Positions 10,901-21,600 of a stretch of 64,000 nt of DNA are shown here, piece by piece. The stretch comes from Marinicella meishanensis (GTDB lineage Bacteria > Pseudomonadota > Gammaproteobacteria > Xanthomonadales > Marinicellaceae): assembly GCF_019931145.1 (NCBI RefSeq), contig NZ_JAIOUV010000009.1, positions 1 to 64,000 of the forward strand. The letters are read 5' to 3'. The notes below the pieces were generated by a model, which was not told the DNA's origin, did no database searches, and saw nothing but the letters and a program-made list of their open reading frames with translations. Every line of letters begins with the position of its first letter. Positions within the stretch are counted from its first letter, which is position 1. Position numbers and translations under genes: made by a program.

Positions 10901-12601
10901 CCTGCCTTCGAGTTTGATGACAGGTCGCAAATTCACCAAATAAGGCGGTACTTGCGCCATGCCACCTGCCTGATTGATTAAATTCAAGTCATCCACGGTG
11001 GCAGGCAGGTAAGAAATGGACAGCCGTTTGCCTGAGACCGCAGCCATGGGCAGATCAGCAGCCACCAGCATTTGTCCGTCTGCAACCAACTCAACTTGCA
11101 AACGATGCAGTTGTGCTGCCGGCAACGCGGGTCCTTCGTGCGTAACCGCTGTGACTTTGAAAGGCAATGAAGCCGGTAAAACGTGCCAGGCGTCATTGAC
11201 CAACTGGACTTCAGTCCTCAAGTCATCGGTTTGACCAACCAGGGCATTTTGTAAATGCTCCTGCCAAAAAGCCAATGGTGACTGGTTGGTGGTCACTGCA
11301 TCGCCCACCAAGTAATCGGTGATCAATTGACTTTCATCCAATCCCAAGTTGGCGTAAACAATCGATGCCGGAATGATTTCTGCTTGTTTGATTGCCGGCG
11401 CCAATGGTATCCATGCCGGATCCTTAAGGTCGTTGGCACTGCCCCGGTAATGGGCATAAGGAATGTAGGCACTGACCCAAGTATGGTGCAATCGCACCGC
11501 TCGAACTTGACCGCCTTGAATGATGGGCTCATGCGCCACACCGGCTCGATCCAAAGCTTGCAGTACTTGACTGGGCTCGTTGATGCCCAAGGTAATCACC
11601 GCTTCATCGATGGGTAGTTCAATCACCCCTTGCACAAAATGGGCGGGGATGTTGGAAGCCCTGAGTAATGCGATCAACAAAGCTGACTGATCCACATCGT
11701 TTCCGGCATATGACAACAAAGTTCCGTGAGCCCCTTTCATGCTACCGGCATAATACTGTCGCCTGACTTGCAATCGCACAAAGTTATGGATTTTGATGTA
11801 GTCATGCTCCAAGCTGGCGGCCATGGCATAGATATCTGGGGTCAAAGCCACCACATCATCAGCAATCAAACCAGCGGCATCCCCGGGTAATGCCATTTCA
11901 TCGGCATAAGTCGGGGTGATCATGGGTTCCGTGCTCAAGGGTGGTGCCACCCAGTTTTGGTGGTTATAAGGCAGCAATTCATTGCGCAGGATGGGCCGTG
12001 ACTCAACCGGTGCTGACATGGGTTGTTGGCTTCGTTTGAGTTGTTGGATGCCTGATTTGGTCCATACCTGCCATGATTTGACTGGCACTTGCATCGCCCT
12101 TTCAATGGCTTGCCAGCGAGTTTGCATGTTTTGTAACAATTCTCGACTTGGTTCTGAAACCACTGGTTTCAATTTCATCAGTGGTCCGTTCGACAGATCT
12201 GAGAGCCAATGTTCTGTTTTCTGATAGTGATGCTTCAGCTGGTTGAATTCATGGTCAATAAAATCTTGATGTTGTTCATGCAATTCTCCTTTGATGCGCG
12301 ATAATTTATCCAACTGTTTAATGAAGTTTTGTTCAGCCGATTGATATCGAATCAAGGGATTGTCGTGGTGCAGTTGGGTGTCGTCTGTGACTGCTTGGGC
12401 GGCCGCATAACTGGCAGCCACCCCAGTTAGATCCCGGCCCATCAACAAGCCTTTCAGCCACTCTTCCTTTAATTCTTGAGGGTCGTTTGCCCACAAGGTG
12501 GTGCTGAAAAACATGATTAAGACGAAAACTATTCGAGCCACATGTCTCAATTCCCAAATCATGTATTTGTTATTTGGTTGATTGTCCTTGTGCTTTTTCA
12601 T
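1973..12601 (-). CDS. Secreted RHS/YD-repeat protein with transglutaminase-like head and polymorphic toxin tip
   Basis: The protein has 3,542 residues. ATG at 12601 is preferred because GGAGG lies 9 nt upstream; an upstream in-frame ATG at 12646 lacks this. Order of parts: Sec signal (IVFVLIMFFSTTLWA); a transglutaminase-fold segment around residues 275-400 (GNDVDQSALLIALLRAS, then HTW and DPAW) in which the usual catalytic Cys is absent; Big_1/invasin-type Ig domains around 900-1050; a DUF6531-type RHS opening near 1570-1630 (FTRTYSSIGRHELGPLGYGW); dozens of YD repeats; an RHS core near 3124-3165 (GLYYAKARYYDP, then DPTGL); and a variable tip of about 350 residues. Known RHS proteins form a hollow shell around a released C-terminal toxin. 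The tip contains HYYEALLIGKLVG, AQIGDE and HTNTDSFFHIEK, whose spaced His/Asp residues suggest a metal-dependent phospholipase- or nuclease-like fold (tentative). The gene starts one base after the giant upstream gene and overlaps the ankyrin gene. Confidence 0.9.
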   Translation of the reverse strand: MKKHKDNQPNNKYMIWELRHVARIVFVLIMFFSTTLWANDPQELKEEWLKGLLMGRDLTGVAASYAAAQAVTDDTQLHHDNPLIRYQSAEQNFIKQLDKLSRIKGELHEQHQDFIDHEFNQLKHHYQKTEHWLSDLSNGPLMKLKPVVSEPSRELLQNMQTRWQAIERAMQVPVKSWQVWTKSGIQQLKRSQQPMSAPVESRPILRNELLPYNHQNWVAPPLSTEPMITPTYADEMALPGDAAGLIADDVVALTPDIYAMAASLEHDYIKIHNFVRLQVRRQYYAGSMKGAHGTLLSYAGNDVDQSALLIALLRASNIPAHFVQGVIELPIDEAVITLGINEPSQVLQALDRAGVAHEPIIQGGQVRAVRLHHTWVSAYIPYAHYRGSANDLKDPAWIPLAPAIKQAEIIPASIVYANLGLDESQLITDYLVGDAVTTNQSPLAFWQEHLQNALVGQTDDLRTEVQLVNDAWHVLPASLPFKVTAVTHEGPALPAAQLHRLQVELVADGQMLVAADLPMAAVSGKRLSISYLPATVDDLNLINQAGGMAQVPPYLVNLRPVIKLEGRPVANEPLEISMAKAHDMRLSLHGPSGSIELNRKLIAGTYLSLVLGTQDDEFPQSPITINQLDDETLPIRLMHNLGIRYNQQWAEAENEMASLMGQTIIRPIPSVAIIAPEYAVDEFNGIPIRMRFMGVSFDAVSRTVDAINEVSEISADWMRLAALQGSYLESEIFGAQWDIEAISADQGLRIQSHNGEVIHEITQANQSGLISGLNHPEYVKSHVQSWVDGGHHVLIGQNPTQKNAWIGSTWYIWHPETGQSGFFISGGYAGGQTTEPPNDWELGELNQMLSAPYAEGANEDPNAGRKVVKIEATDQQYGVVNQALPMPSQVLVTDAQNRPVIGAQVLFSVVGAQAQLQSDSGLVDALVVQTNQQGIAEVQVMLDQKLRSGPLVRVNPSDENLTQLGLVEIQFGVNTNLGFVAGQEPFNHYAIPDQPTQILVNDCHWQGLDCVAQAGQQEMHAGNVYVAVVDQFNNPVPNTPITITADTPIPQASINKSTSESSGDVAKTFQSAAFEGVLQQDLLPAENVRWQGDQELTNEQLTALGFQVDQTKAAITGRCDAETPAKIAVNSCHDLGAIDVPACADTSAQLSSDLTWQTFSLYNGKGYPATRFPVTISSAGLVDVTISRLNGFEVAPGNYAPAGIVYMGDNTNGPNGDYFGAEPEDSVNRQIKPYYLSYTNDGTPDGCDFVQRRLLSSDSQETVSVVGNAELTIGGFSDDWVVNYAMGEVPTLNINTITNDDVVFESVGVYPGQFIDQMTVITRSATVQAELVGRIPQVFDLNDEQATTTRSIFTVLISPPSFQPTDLTANFYADSQLIHSETTHYPGSPVVDVTLPAGTPIDVDKNYFIELVMNSGTEFEIKHEKETLEGLSRRLISAVNCESGNGLFGACGGPVINNTFDKALRLSTSLDLANAAVCRLEGITIDLVTASQVTIDAYKHDVNGVPTNEIINLITDESLPAGANLIPARAEMFGNHTYSLRIRAVADDNGDEDEAIGTLVSTYDIDNSLPIGHAVVKGVDLADGSMIYSKQDIALQAPGADLEFTRTYSSIGRHELGPLGYGWSYNFMSRVMVGNCGQVIVTGADGGSARFRIQGDQFIPLKGHHSSLIYNDDGSFDFYPKGGNRYHYVQMQEGVWWMDYIEDPNGNRLDVQVQFRNNVPIITAVTDAVGRRFNFTYELRDFGIYRHEMLINVSGPEGISLSFDYDELGNLIRAEREGGGIGGTTNEVMTYSGDLSGPTRSLLLSVTDQASGATRSWLYNAKNTAVPPSIDDVPDVLGIEVASITESDAGTTAFTFTPGLGYNAAATVNQNSQESSYSLNSYGAATQITSPAGTRSFVWETGTDVLLLSETDENDRVRAFEYDEFGNITEERLGTLVSNYTYHAPDQFDPPFIKDRIKTHSNWRGFTTEYGYDLNGNKVSEELDDITVSYAYDDRGQVIAMTDGRGLTSQYTYDAFGHQKSQRNPAGETINHTWDARGNMLSETDAKNFTTTYSYDLADRLVSKNWNGLWTYEYQNGGLTRIETDPNNHSTTHTYDTQGRLLSTTNAATDTFSHVYDLNGNKTSENNFGGHETTFEYNDANRLITKNEPLGKVTTYTYDGVGNVLSETTADRITEYTYDPNRYFQTSITRKSDQGDAIISRTVDGHGNVLTETDPNQNQTTFTYDAFDRLLTASGPLGSGQSMTYDANGNVTEETTYNSTGNQTTTKEYDLANRLSRVTLPEGGVLSYTHDGNGNIKTETKPNGYHATYDYSVLNLPVRKTINQQTWRLEYDSVGNLITERWPVIGGQTDGNVITYAYDVLNREISRTDTMGLIQAQTHDANSNLKTLTDGNGELTTYEYNALDQRTAEIKPEGRGHTYTYNVFGDMLTDTGPNGTITHQMDQLGRRIDSSGPDDYFMAYGYDLNGNLTSQTDSRNITTSYLVNALNHTYQQTQGNSGSFVINMSHDTLGNVLSHTDYRGIVTEFTYDLENRQTSVTRAGQLQSTTTYNQAGLPVIVTDANGNNTVHEYNTQYHKTRTVLPESQVIVFTPNAFGDVELQNNPGPNDITKTYDLRRRLKTEANGAGETTRYEYDLNNNRTAVIKPGGQRWEYDFDAANRLTHVRNVPESIETVYQYDTADNLETITDAEQKVTTFTYDNRNRKTSKTYPGGTDVESYGYDKNGNLASVELANGDSFSFHYDELNRQISQSHVSSSESIDVSFTLDGNGNIEIVTEIIEGVSSSIHSTFDELNRITLITDHHGNTLQFAYDSNGNRKTLQDPQNNQSKYTYDDLNRLSQAIMVGTGAFDYIYNSAGLLEGIKYPNNGESKFIYDSANRIDVITNFQMGVPVATFNYEYDLNGNRTQVTQSNISANEVINYSYDHADRLIQVAYPHQSVDYILDKVGNRITESVDNGGGVVSKTFTHNNRDQIISITDTNGLNVSFSYDATGNRTEKNINGDISIYNYTPRQRIKSIISGGSNIEYKYDYLGNRIKKVSNGQTRFFTYDGTSLLFETNNIGNVIAKYHYGSDRVIAETRSGSSNFLIHDALRTPIAITRGDGSIQNRIEYDVWGNQTNQSNTDENPFGFTGYQQDEDTGLYYAKARYYDPVEGVFLREDPLQGDISNPPSLHRYNYAASNPTFYIDPTGLANDTSHYYEALLIGKLVGLNEGQMYAYALGAQIGDEFKHHDAINNSSGYAFEQVLGPIFGFAELMSGSEDRINKYINSGKNLIINNCGAHALCGVDPEQVREAVSAYTFNVADNFAQIGTADHTNTDSFFHIEKQSLNSDDQKSHTFLKGHLFEMKSTDKSYLYHESKRKQAFKARAWLLFKYTQRQGSQKMSRYTFRKKLNAMLADLDDLNESLYNDAHAIDIPKYLVDPQDLINDDDEFVAIRKLLSKHGINNVPRTEDHDLGENIYRLLNNFSDQQLKLIAHETLSKNEYQHKDVLIRTLSRRELIRILNDAFNNAQYKSKIFIYNHVKNSLKESDTVMENEKNPGSKEVSK

Positions 12602-12602
12602 T

Positions 12603-15600
12603 TCAATGGCCCTCCATGTCGGTAAACAAACCAGCATTATCGGCATTCATAAAACCCGGTGCAGCGCATTCAAATGGATCTTTGAAGATAAATGGGTACA
12701 CTGTGTCTGAGTCATGTGCGAAGTTGTCACTTGGATTAACGTCGGATATTTCATCAGGCATCAACACCTCTGCTGAACCCATCACCAATGCCGGTTCTGC
12801 CGCCACCACCACGGTTTGGAAAATGAACTCGACTTGCCCACCAATTGGCATGTCCAGTAACTGACCTGTCAAGTTACCCACGCCACTGTTTTGATAACAG
12901 TGGCTTCCTGAAGAGGCCACACAGGTCCAGCCAGGAGTTGCCAGACCTGCATCAAACTCAGCATACGCTGCCACGCCATTGATTGCCTTATTTCCAGTGT
13001 TCTGAATGATGTAGTGGTATGTCAGGCTTTGTCCGTTCTTCACCCCAGCTTGGCAATTGGTGATGGCAGCACTCAGGTCTGGCCGCTCACCTGCAATCAA
13101 AGTCAAATCCAAGCTTTGATGCACGTCCACATCGTCGTCAATATACACCTCTAATGTTAATGTGGCAGGTGAGTCGTTAACCATAAGCCAAAATTCACGG
13201 GTAATGGTCTCACCTTCAGCCAGGTCATAGGCAAAACTGAATCCATCCGGGTTGGGAGTGATCATCGTGTCACTGTGAGCCAAAAGCAATGTTTCCGGTA
13301 GCAACACCTGAACATGACCCGCTACAGCGCGGCCACTGTTAACCAACTCGAATTGAACTGCGCGGGCATATCCCAATTCATTGGACAATCCCAATGGATG
13401 GGTATAAGAAAATGCGGCTTTGAGAATTGGCATGTAACCATTGATGCCATTTTGACCCATCGCTTGCAACAACCAATCCAAACCGGCAAACACAGCAGAT
13501 CCCTCCAAGCCATCCAACCAACTGATGGCCCAGTGATTGGGTTGATTGATACCTGGACCATTGAAGTGGGCCGCTCCGGTGGCACCTGACAAAGACACCT
13601 GTAACACCGGCTCAGTGGGCTCAATCGCCAACACTTCAGGAGCACTGAAAGGCGAGGCCAACCATTCTGTGGCAATGGCAGACTGGTGAGTACCGATCAC
13701 ACTCACACCCATGGCTGAATAGGATTGGGCGGTCAAGTTGTCATGGCCACTGGCAACCAGCAGTCCGGCACCAGCATTCACTGCTTGCATCAATTGATCT
13801 TGCTGTGTATCACTGAGTAGAACATTCTCCGCCAACAGCGCATAAGCCACATACTGACCTGTGGCCATTGCCTCGGAAAATTCGCTGGCTTCGGTGACCA
13901 GGTCAAATGACCAACCTTCTGACAGCAACATGTTTTCCAGCATCACCTGCTGGCTGGCCAAATAGGGTGCTGTGGCCGGACCATTGGGGTCATCTGTGGC
14001 CAGAGCAGGAAACAAGCGCACATCAGCCACTTGTAAATCACCGACTTGGCCACCTATATCAGCCATCAATTCACAACCCACATCAATCAAACCGCTGGAC
14101 CAACTGGTAACCCCCTGAGAGCTTTGCAGTGACAAAGTCAGCTGATATGGTTGCATCATGATGGCCGGATTGGCACCACTGGCGTGGTGTACCCAAGCCG
14201 CCACAACACCATTGGTAGGCGGCATCAACAGCAGATTAACATCACTGGTTTCCCCCTGTTGATCAATGACTTGTTGGCCGATGTTGATGAAGTCGACATA
14301 GGCTGCCGTTTCTGTTTGGATCAAGGTGCCTTGGGCATCAAACAGTTGCGCTGTGATGACATCAGCAAATGCCCAACTGTGCTCTGTGCGACGTTGTAGG
14401 CGGTAGTCACTGAGGCCTTGGCATTGGTTCGAGTCAACTTGAGCAGTGGCCGGATCGACCAATAACAGCAGGCGGCCAGTTTGTTTGTTGGCTCGGACAT
14501 TCGCTGCCAAGACGGGTTTTTCTTGATAGAACCCAAAATTTTCAATCCTGGTTAGGTTGGCCTCAACAATCACCTGTGAAGGATTGTTGTTGGTGGTGAG
14601 CATCCATTCATTCAACAGTGCTTCCTCAATCACAGCCACCGTGTATTCACCGGGAACCAAATCCACCAGAGAATAATGTCCCATGGTGTCGGTCAGAATT
14701 TCCTGACTGATTTGATTTTCATCAGTAACGCGCAGTGCCACTTGATTGAAACCGACTTCTCCGCCATCAATCATGCCGTCTTGATCGTCATCCTGCCAAA
14801 CGCGACCTGACAAAGCGCCCACTTCGATGTATTCGACTTGTCTGATTTGTGGTTCACTGACATTGCCAGCTTGGTCGGTGGCTGTCACAGTGATCAGATT
14901 CATACCAACCTGCAAATCCAGTTCCGGGGAGTTGAACTGTCCAGCTGCATCGGTTTTGACCACACTGAAGCTGCCATTGACATCAATCCCAATGGTGTTG
15001 CTTGGTTCTGATGATCCACTGACCACCACATGCCCAGTGGTGTTTTGGCTGTTGTTGATTGGAGCCGTAACCACCAGCACTGGAGCGGTGGTGTCGATGA
15101 TGAACTCACGTATGACTGATGCACTGTTTCCAACCTCATCTGTGGCTATGATGAGCAGTTCATGGCTACCTTCGGCATCCACAACATGTCCATTATCGAT
15201 CGTTATTTGGTTCAACTCTGCCACGGCAACAAAACCATGGTCATCAGTGACTTCAAAGTCCACCAACACAGGCTGATTGGTGATCAGTCCATCTGATGGG
15301 CTGTTCACCTCGATCATCGGACCTTGGGTATCGACTGCAAAAGAGACCACTGCACTGGTGGTCACATTGGCATGACTGTCTTCTGCCCTGAACACGACTT
15401 GATGATCACCATGGGTTAATGACAGTTGTGTGCCATATTCAACGCCATTCCATGTCAGAGGCACCCACGTGGATGAGCCATCCAGTTGGTAGCTGACCTC
15501 GTTCACATCACTGTGGGCATCATTGGCCAAAACCACAAACTCAACATTGTTATCGAATAACTGATTGGAAATTGGCTCGACCACGGTCAATTCCGGGCCC

Positions 15601-18600
15601 AAAACGTCTTGTAAATCAATCAAGTGGTCATCCAGCAACTGCCATTGACCCTCGATTTGAACCTGCATTTCCAACCGATGCGGGCCAGAAATCAATGTGT
15701 CAGTGGCGAACTCTGTTGTACCCGTCAACACTCCTGCAGCGGTCAAATTTGCGGTCAAGTTATCAGCATCCTGCAGCTGATTGTCTGCCACCCGATATAA
15801 GCCTATTGACAACGGCAGTTGCGTGACTGGGAAATTATTCTGATTGGTCAATTGCCAATCAACCAGCATGGTATCACCCAAATTGTGACTGGAACCAGCA
15901 TCCAGACTGCCAGTGACATCCACACCATCGATCAGCATCACATTGACTGTCGTATCAATACCAGTGTTACCGGCCAAGTCCGTAGCACCCACAATGATGC
16001 TGTTACTGCCACTGGCCAAAGGCACATCAGCCAGATTAAACAGACCCGCATGATTGGCCTGAACAGAGGCTTGGTATGCACCATTCACCAAGTTAACCGT
16101 GGCCATGGCTTCAGTGTTTCCACTCACGCTGATGCTGGGTTGATTGGTTTCACTGTTGTTGGCAGGATGGGTGATGATCACCACTGGTGCAGTCAAATCC
16201 AAACTAAAAGTCATGCGACGGGTGGACGTGTTGCCGGCCAAATCGGTGGCAACGACCATCAATATGTGACTGCCCTCCTCATTGATTGGACTGCCAGAAA
16301 TGTATGGCGCACCGTTCAATGTGGTCAGGGTGTTGGCTAAATTCAGTTCAGTGATGACCACATCTGCCTGCACCGGACTGTTATATAGCCCGCCATCACT
16401 CACTCCAGTGATGTCAATCACCGGCGCGGTACTGTCGACTTGAATGGAGACAGATTGGCTACCAATATTGCCCCAGTCATCTGTGGCTTCAAGCGAAACT
16501 TCATGGGACCCATCAGACACTCCAGTCAACCAATACTGGTAATTGTCATTCAAACCCTGTCCTGCCAGTGTGACTTGTTGGATGCCATCCAACATCACCC
16601 TGACGTGTCCTATGTTTGCGTGCTCATCGATGATCACTGCCCGCATTTCAAAGCTGGATGGGTAATGGGCCATGGCTTGTGGCTCAATGATGTTGATTTG
16701 TGGCCCATCAATATCAGCCGTTTGGATCGTCAGGGTATCAATCAGGTAACTGTCACTGCCTCCAAAACCACTCAAATCTGCACTCAACACCAACAGATAT
16801 GGGGCGGTTGTCATTTCGCTGCTGTCCCACAGAACCGACTGCTGGGTGCTGGCTCCGACACCCAAAGAAGTCACCCATGTGTCCACCAACAATTGTTCAC
16901 TGAGGTCATCCTGCCATAAAGACAGGCTGATCGGCACATTTTCTAATGCCACAGAGTGGGTGTTCGTGAGTTGATAATTCACTTGCCATTGGCGACCCAA
17001 AATCACAGCAGCCGGTAGGTCTTGAATCTCGCCACCCAATGACAAATCAGCCGTTACTGGCAACACGATAAATGGTATTTGGGCTGATTCTGTCACCAAA
17101 TTGGTTTGTAATTGCACCCTGGCAACATATGCTCCTGGCTGAATGGCTGTCCATGATTGAATGAATGAACCCGCAAAACCAGGTAGCAATGACCCCAAGT
17201 TTTGTGTGTCACTGAATACCAGTACCTCATTCTCATCGAAAATGTCCCACAACAATTGTCCAGACTGAGGCACATTGCCTTGCTGATAAATAACGTTGGC
17301 GGCTAAGTTGATCGGCTCGTTCAATTGAACTTGAGCAGCAGAAGTGGATAATGACAGAGACATTTGAGCCAATTCAAACACGGCAAAAGCCTGTTGTGTT
17401 TGATCCAAGACTTGTTGGTTGTGATCCAATAAGGTCACTTCAACCCAATAATCACCAGCAAACACTGCTGCACTGTTCCAGCTGAATGCCTGCTGCCAAG
17501 CCTGATTTGACGGTAGCGAATCAATGGCTTGAGTCTCATCAAAACCCACTGGAAACCCATTTGCGTCGGTGATGCGTATCCCTATCGACCCATTAAAAAC
17601 CAAACCTGGGTTATACACGCGGACCATTCCATCCAAGTCATCACCAGGCAACACCGTGGCGGTGTTCAATGTCACATGGACATCCGGTATGGCATCATCA
17701 ATCACTTGAAAAACCTGGACAGCTGAGTTGTTGTTTTCATTGGTTTCCAGGACTTGATTGTTGGAGTCTGCCACCACACGAACCGTGTACTCTCCCAGAG
17801 TATTGGGTGGCTCGATGGTAAAACTTTCCACCAACAGCTCACCTGCAGATAAACTGAAATCCAATGGCGCTGGTGCAAGCACTTGAGAAATTAAATCTGG
17901 ACCGGTTAATTCAATCAACAAACGGGCTTGTTCGACATCCACTTGACTGACATTTTTGACCGATACAGTACCAGATATTGACTGGCCAAGTTGCGCTTGT
18001 GATGGCAACAGTTGTAAGTAGTGGCCTTTGATTTCCAAGTCAGCCAAAACGGCTTCATTCAAAGTCACCTCAATGGCAGCTGAAGGAACTGATTCCATGC
18101 CATTGGCTTTGTGTGCCACAGCGATCAATTCATTGGAACCAGGAACCAAAGATAAATCACGGAAAACAAACAAGCCCGGTGGTTGCAATTGAATTAATTC
18201 ATTGTTAGACAACAAAACAATGCGGTTGTCTGGCAACCAGGTTCCCTGGGATGCGAATCCAGTGTCATTGATGACCCATACATTTTCACCAGAATTCATA
18301 TCAATGATGGTTTTGTCACAACAATCGACATCCACCATGACCAGATTGACATCGGTGCCAACCAGCGGATTTTGCAAGTCGGTGTTTTCTCGGGCTTGGG
18401 TCACAGTAGTCTGGTCAGACAGATTCAACCGGGTGATCGCTTTGTGTCCATTCAATTCAGTTTCGTAGAACAAATGACTCGCATCAAAGTTGGCCCGCAA
18501 TGTGGTCAAATAGGCCGTGGGACCCATTGAAGTCAAGTTTTGTGACTGCGTATTCAACAACCACAACTCACCGTCGCTGAAAATGCCATTAGGGAAATTA

Positions 18601-21600
18601 ACAAAAGCCAGTGAATCTGTTGCATACCAATTCATGGCAGGCTGGTACAGTTCCTCGTTTTGATTGGTGTTGACTTTGTGAAACTGATCATTGCTTGTGG
18701 TGTACAACCACAATCCATTTTCTACCAAGCTGGTGTCAGGATTGAGCCCTTCCCCCCAATAAAATATTTGGCTTCCATCCATCGAAACAATGGCTTTGTT
18801 GATCTGATAACCACTGAATACCGTACTTAACTCGCTGCCATTCAGTGCGAAAACACGCAGACTGCTTTGGTCACCATAGCCCACAACGGCATAAACCAAT
18901 GTACCGTCACTGGACCAGAAATAATCCCGAACATCAAAACTTTGTAGGGCCACAGATGAGTTTGACGCTGGGTCGGCAATTTTGACTTCACCGGTATTGA
19001 AATCATAGTAAATGAATTGATCAGAATACGGATTAAACACCGGTGTATCAAAGTTGCCGTTGAATGGCACCCTGGACTCCGAGTAACCGATTGATGCCTG
19101 TACACGTTCAATTTCAACATCATTTTGATGCAATGCCACTTGTACGCCTGGATCGGCCTGCCCTGATACGTCTATGGTCAATTGATTGACACTGATTGGA
19201 TTGCCGTGAGTGGTTGGTGCGGTGATCTCTGGCGGGTTGGGAGGAATCAAGTCCAAAGGCATTGCAGAAACCACCGCTGAGGGCAGACTTTCATTGCCAG
19301 TTAAATCCACCGCAGTGAGGCGATAATGATAACGAATGCCGTTGGTCAGGCCTGTATCATCATGACTGGATTCAGTTAATTGATGAATCGGCGCAAAACC
19401 TTCGGTCAATGATTCTGACCGATAAATGATGTAATGAGAAAATTGGGTGTCAACGATTGCTTGCCAAGTCAGACTCAGCTGTTGTCCACCAGGCGGCGCG
19501 CTGATCACCAACCCTTGGGGAGGTGGCAGCAATTGTTGAGACACCACAATGATCACTTCATTGGATGGATCAGACACATTACCAGCCCCATCAACTGCCA
19601 CCACTTGAAATCGATGTTCGCCATTGAGTAAATCAACGGCTGTGTGTTGCAAGGTGCTGGCGTCTGGAGAAACAAACACCAAATCTCCATTCCGATACAA
19701 CCGGTAAAAGGCGATGTCATTGGCGGCAGCAGGGGTCCAACTCAGATCTACTTGATTGCCATTAACCAGCAGACCTTCCAAAGTCACCGCATCCGGTGGT
19801 GTCACATCTCCAACCGTGATTTCATCAATGGGTGTTGGGTCACTTTCAAAGCCATATTGATTGATGGCGCTGAGTTGAATTTGATACATGCCATCAGCCA
19901 TGGTGCGGTCATAGCTGGTGGTCTTAATCAAAGGTTGATGCCAAATCTCTACCTCACTCAGTGCAATTCTGGGTCCCCCAGAATCACCCAGGGGCATCCA
20001 AATCCGCAACGCATCTGTCAAGTAAGGTGTATCCGGTGTGAAGCCCACCTGAGCATTATCGTTCCCGGAAAAATCGGCTTGTGTGATCCAGCCCACGGGA
20101 GATCTGAACTGCAACCAATAATGGCTGGGAGCTGATACATCACCGACATAATCATAATCCTGCTCCCAATGAATTTGGACATCTGTCACCCAAAAATCTG
20201 CAGGCCATTCAATTTGAACAAAAACTGGAACACCATCGGTGCGGTCAGCATAAGAAGGGGCCCAAGATGACAGCAAATCACCGTCTGTAATGGTGTAAGC
20301 GGCATAGGCTGATGAGCTGACCGATGTATTTAATCCAACGCTTAAAGGCATCAAATCAATGGCAGGCTGCTGATTGATGTATGGTAAGTAGCCGAAAGTG
20401 TCAGCCTCCGGTGCCTGCCAAGATAAGGTCAAGTCGTACCCATTCAACACGTTGGATACATTCAGTGGTAACGGTGGTATTGGGCTGACCTGAACGCCTA
20501 CCAATGCTGTTACACTGCGGTTACCCGTAGCATCCACTTGAGAGACGGTCATCTCATTCTGGCCTTCGGTCAATACAGCATCAATGATGCTAAAAAAACC
20601 ATCTGCTGTAACTGTTGGGCTGGCTAATGGGGTCGAACCTGACATGTTATTTAATGTGGCATCAATGACTCCCGAGCCCGGAGTGGAACCGTTGAAAATC
20701 ACATTTGCCGGATCCAAAATCGGAGAATATGGTTGATCGATGAGCACTGAATAAACCCTCAATTCACTGCTGTTGACTGGATTGGATGGATTGTCATTTT
20801 GATCCACCGCATGCAATCGATAGACATAAATGCCATCAGGCAAACCCAAATCTTCGTAAGTGGTCTGATCATAACTTGAAGAAGTTAAACTGGAAAAGTC
20901 ATTCTCAGGGTTTGGTTGCAGTCTTTTTCTGGCAACCACATAGCCACTCAAGTCGGTCTCGGCAGCAACATTCCAGTTCAAATGAATGTCTCGACCAGTG
21001 ACGATTGCATTCAATCCAGAGACAGGCTCTGGTGGTGTTAAATCGGTGTATTCAGTCACAACCACATCAGGGGCAGGATCAATTTGAGCCGCCTCATCGG
21101 TGGCTGTGGCCTTGAACTGCACTGTGCCAAACGACAAGCCAAAAATGCTTGGGTCAAAGGTGACTGAAAAAGGTGCTGTAAGATCAATATCAATGCTGTT
21201 CCAACTCAAACCATCCAACGAATATTCGAACAACACTTGATCAATGTCCAAATCAGCTGAACTGGCGTGGATGGCAATGGCTGTCTCGAACTGAGCACCA
21301 TTGAGGGGCTGAGTGATGGTGACATGAGGGGGCTGGATGTCAATATCTACTTCTACTTGGTTGCTGTTTTGGCTGAAATTATTGGCCAAGTCGACAGCCA
21401 CCACATGATAGCTGTGCTGTCCATCAGGGACGTCAACATCAACCCAAGATGTCGCCATGATAAGGGAACCTTGTATGGTGCCATCTCCAGATATCAGCGT
21501 GTTGTTCCTGAACACCAAATAACCCATAAGGTCTGATTCTGCGTTGGCATTCCAGTTCAGTTGAACTTCATTGTCATTGAACAGCAAATGAGTCAGGTTA

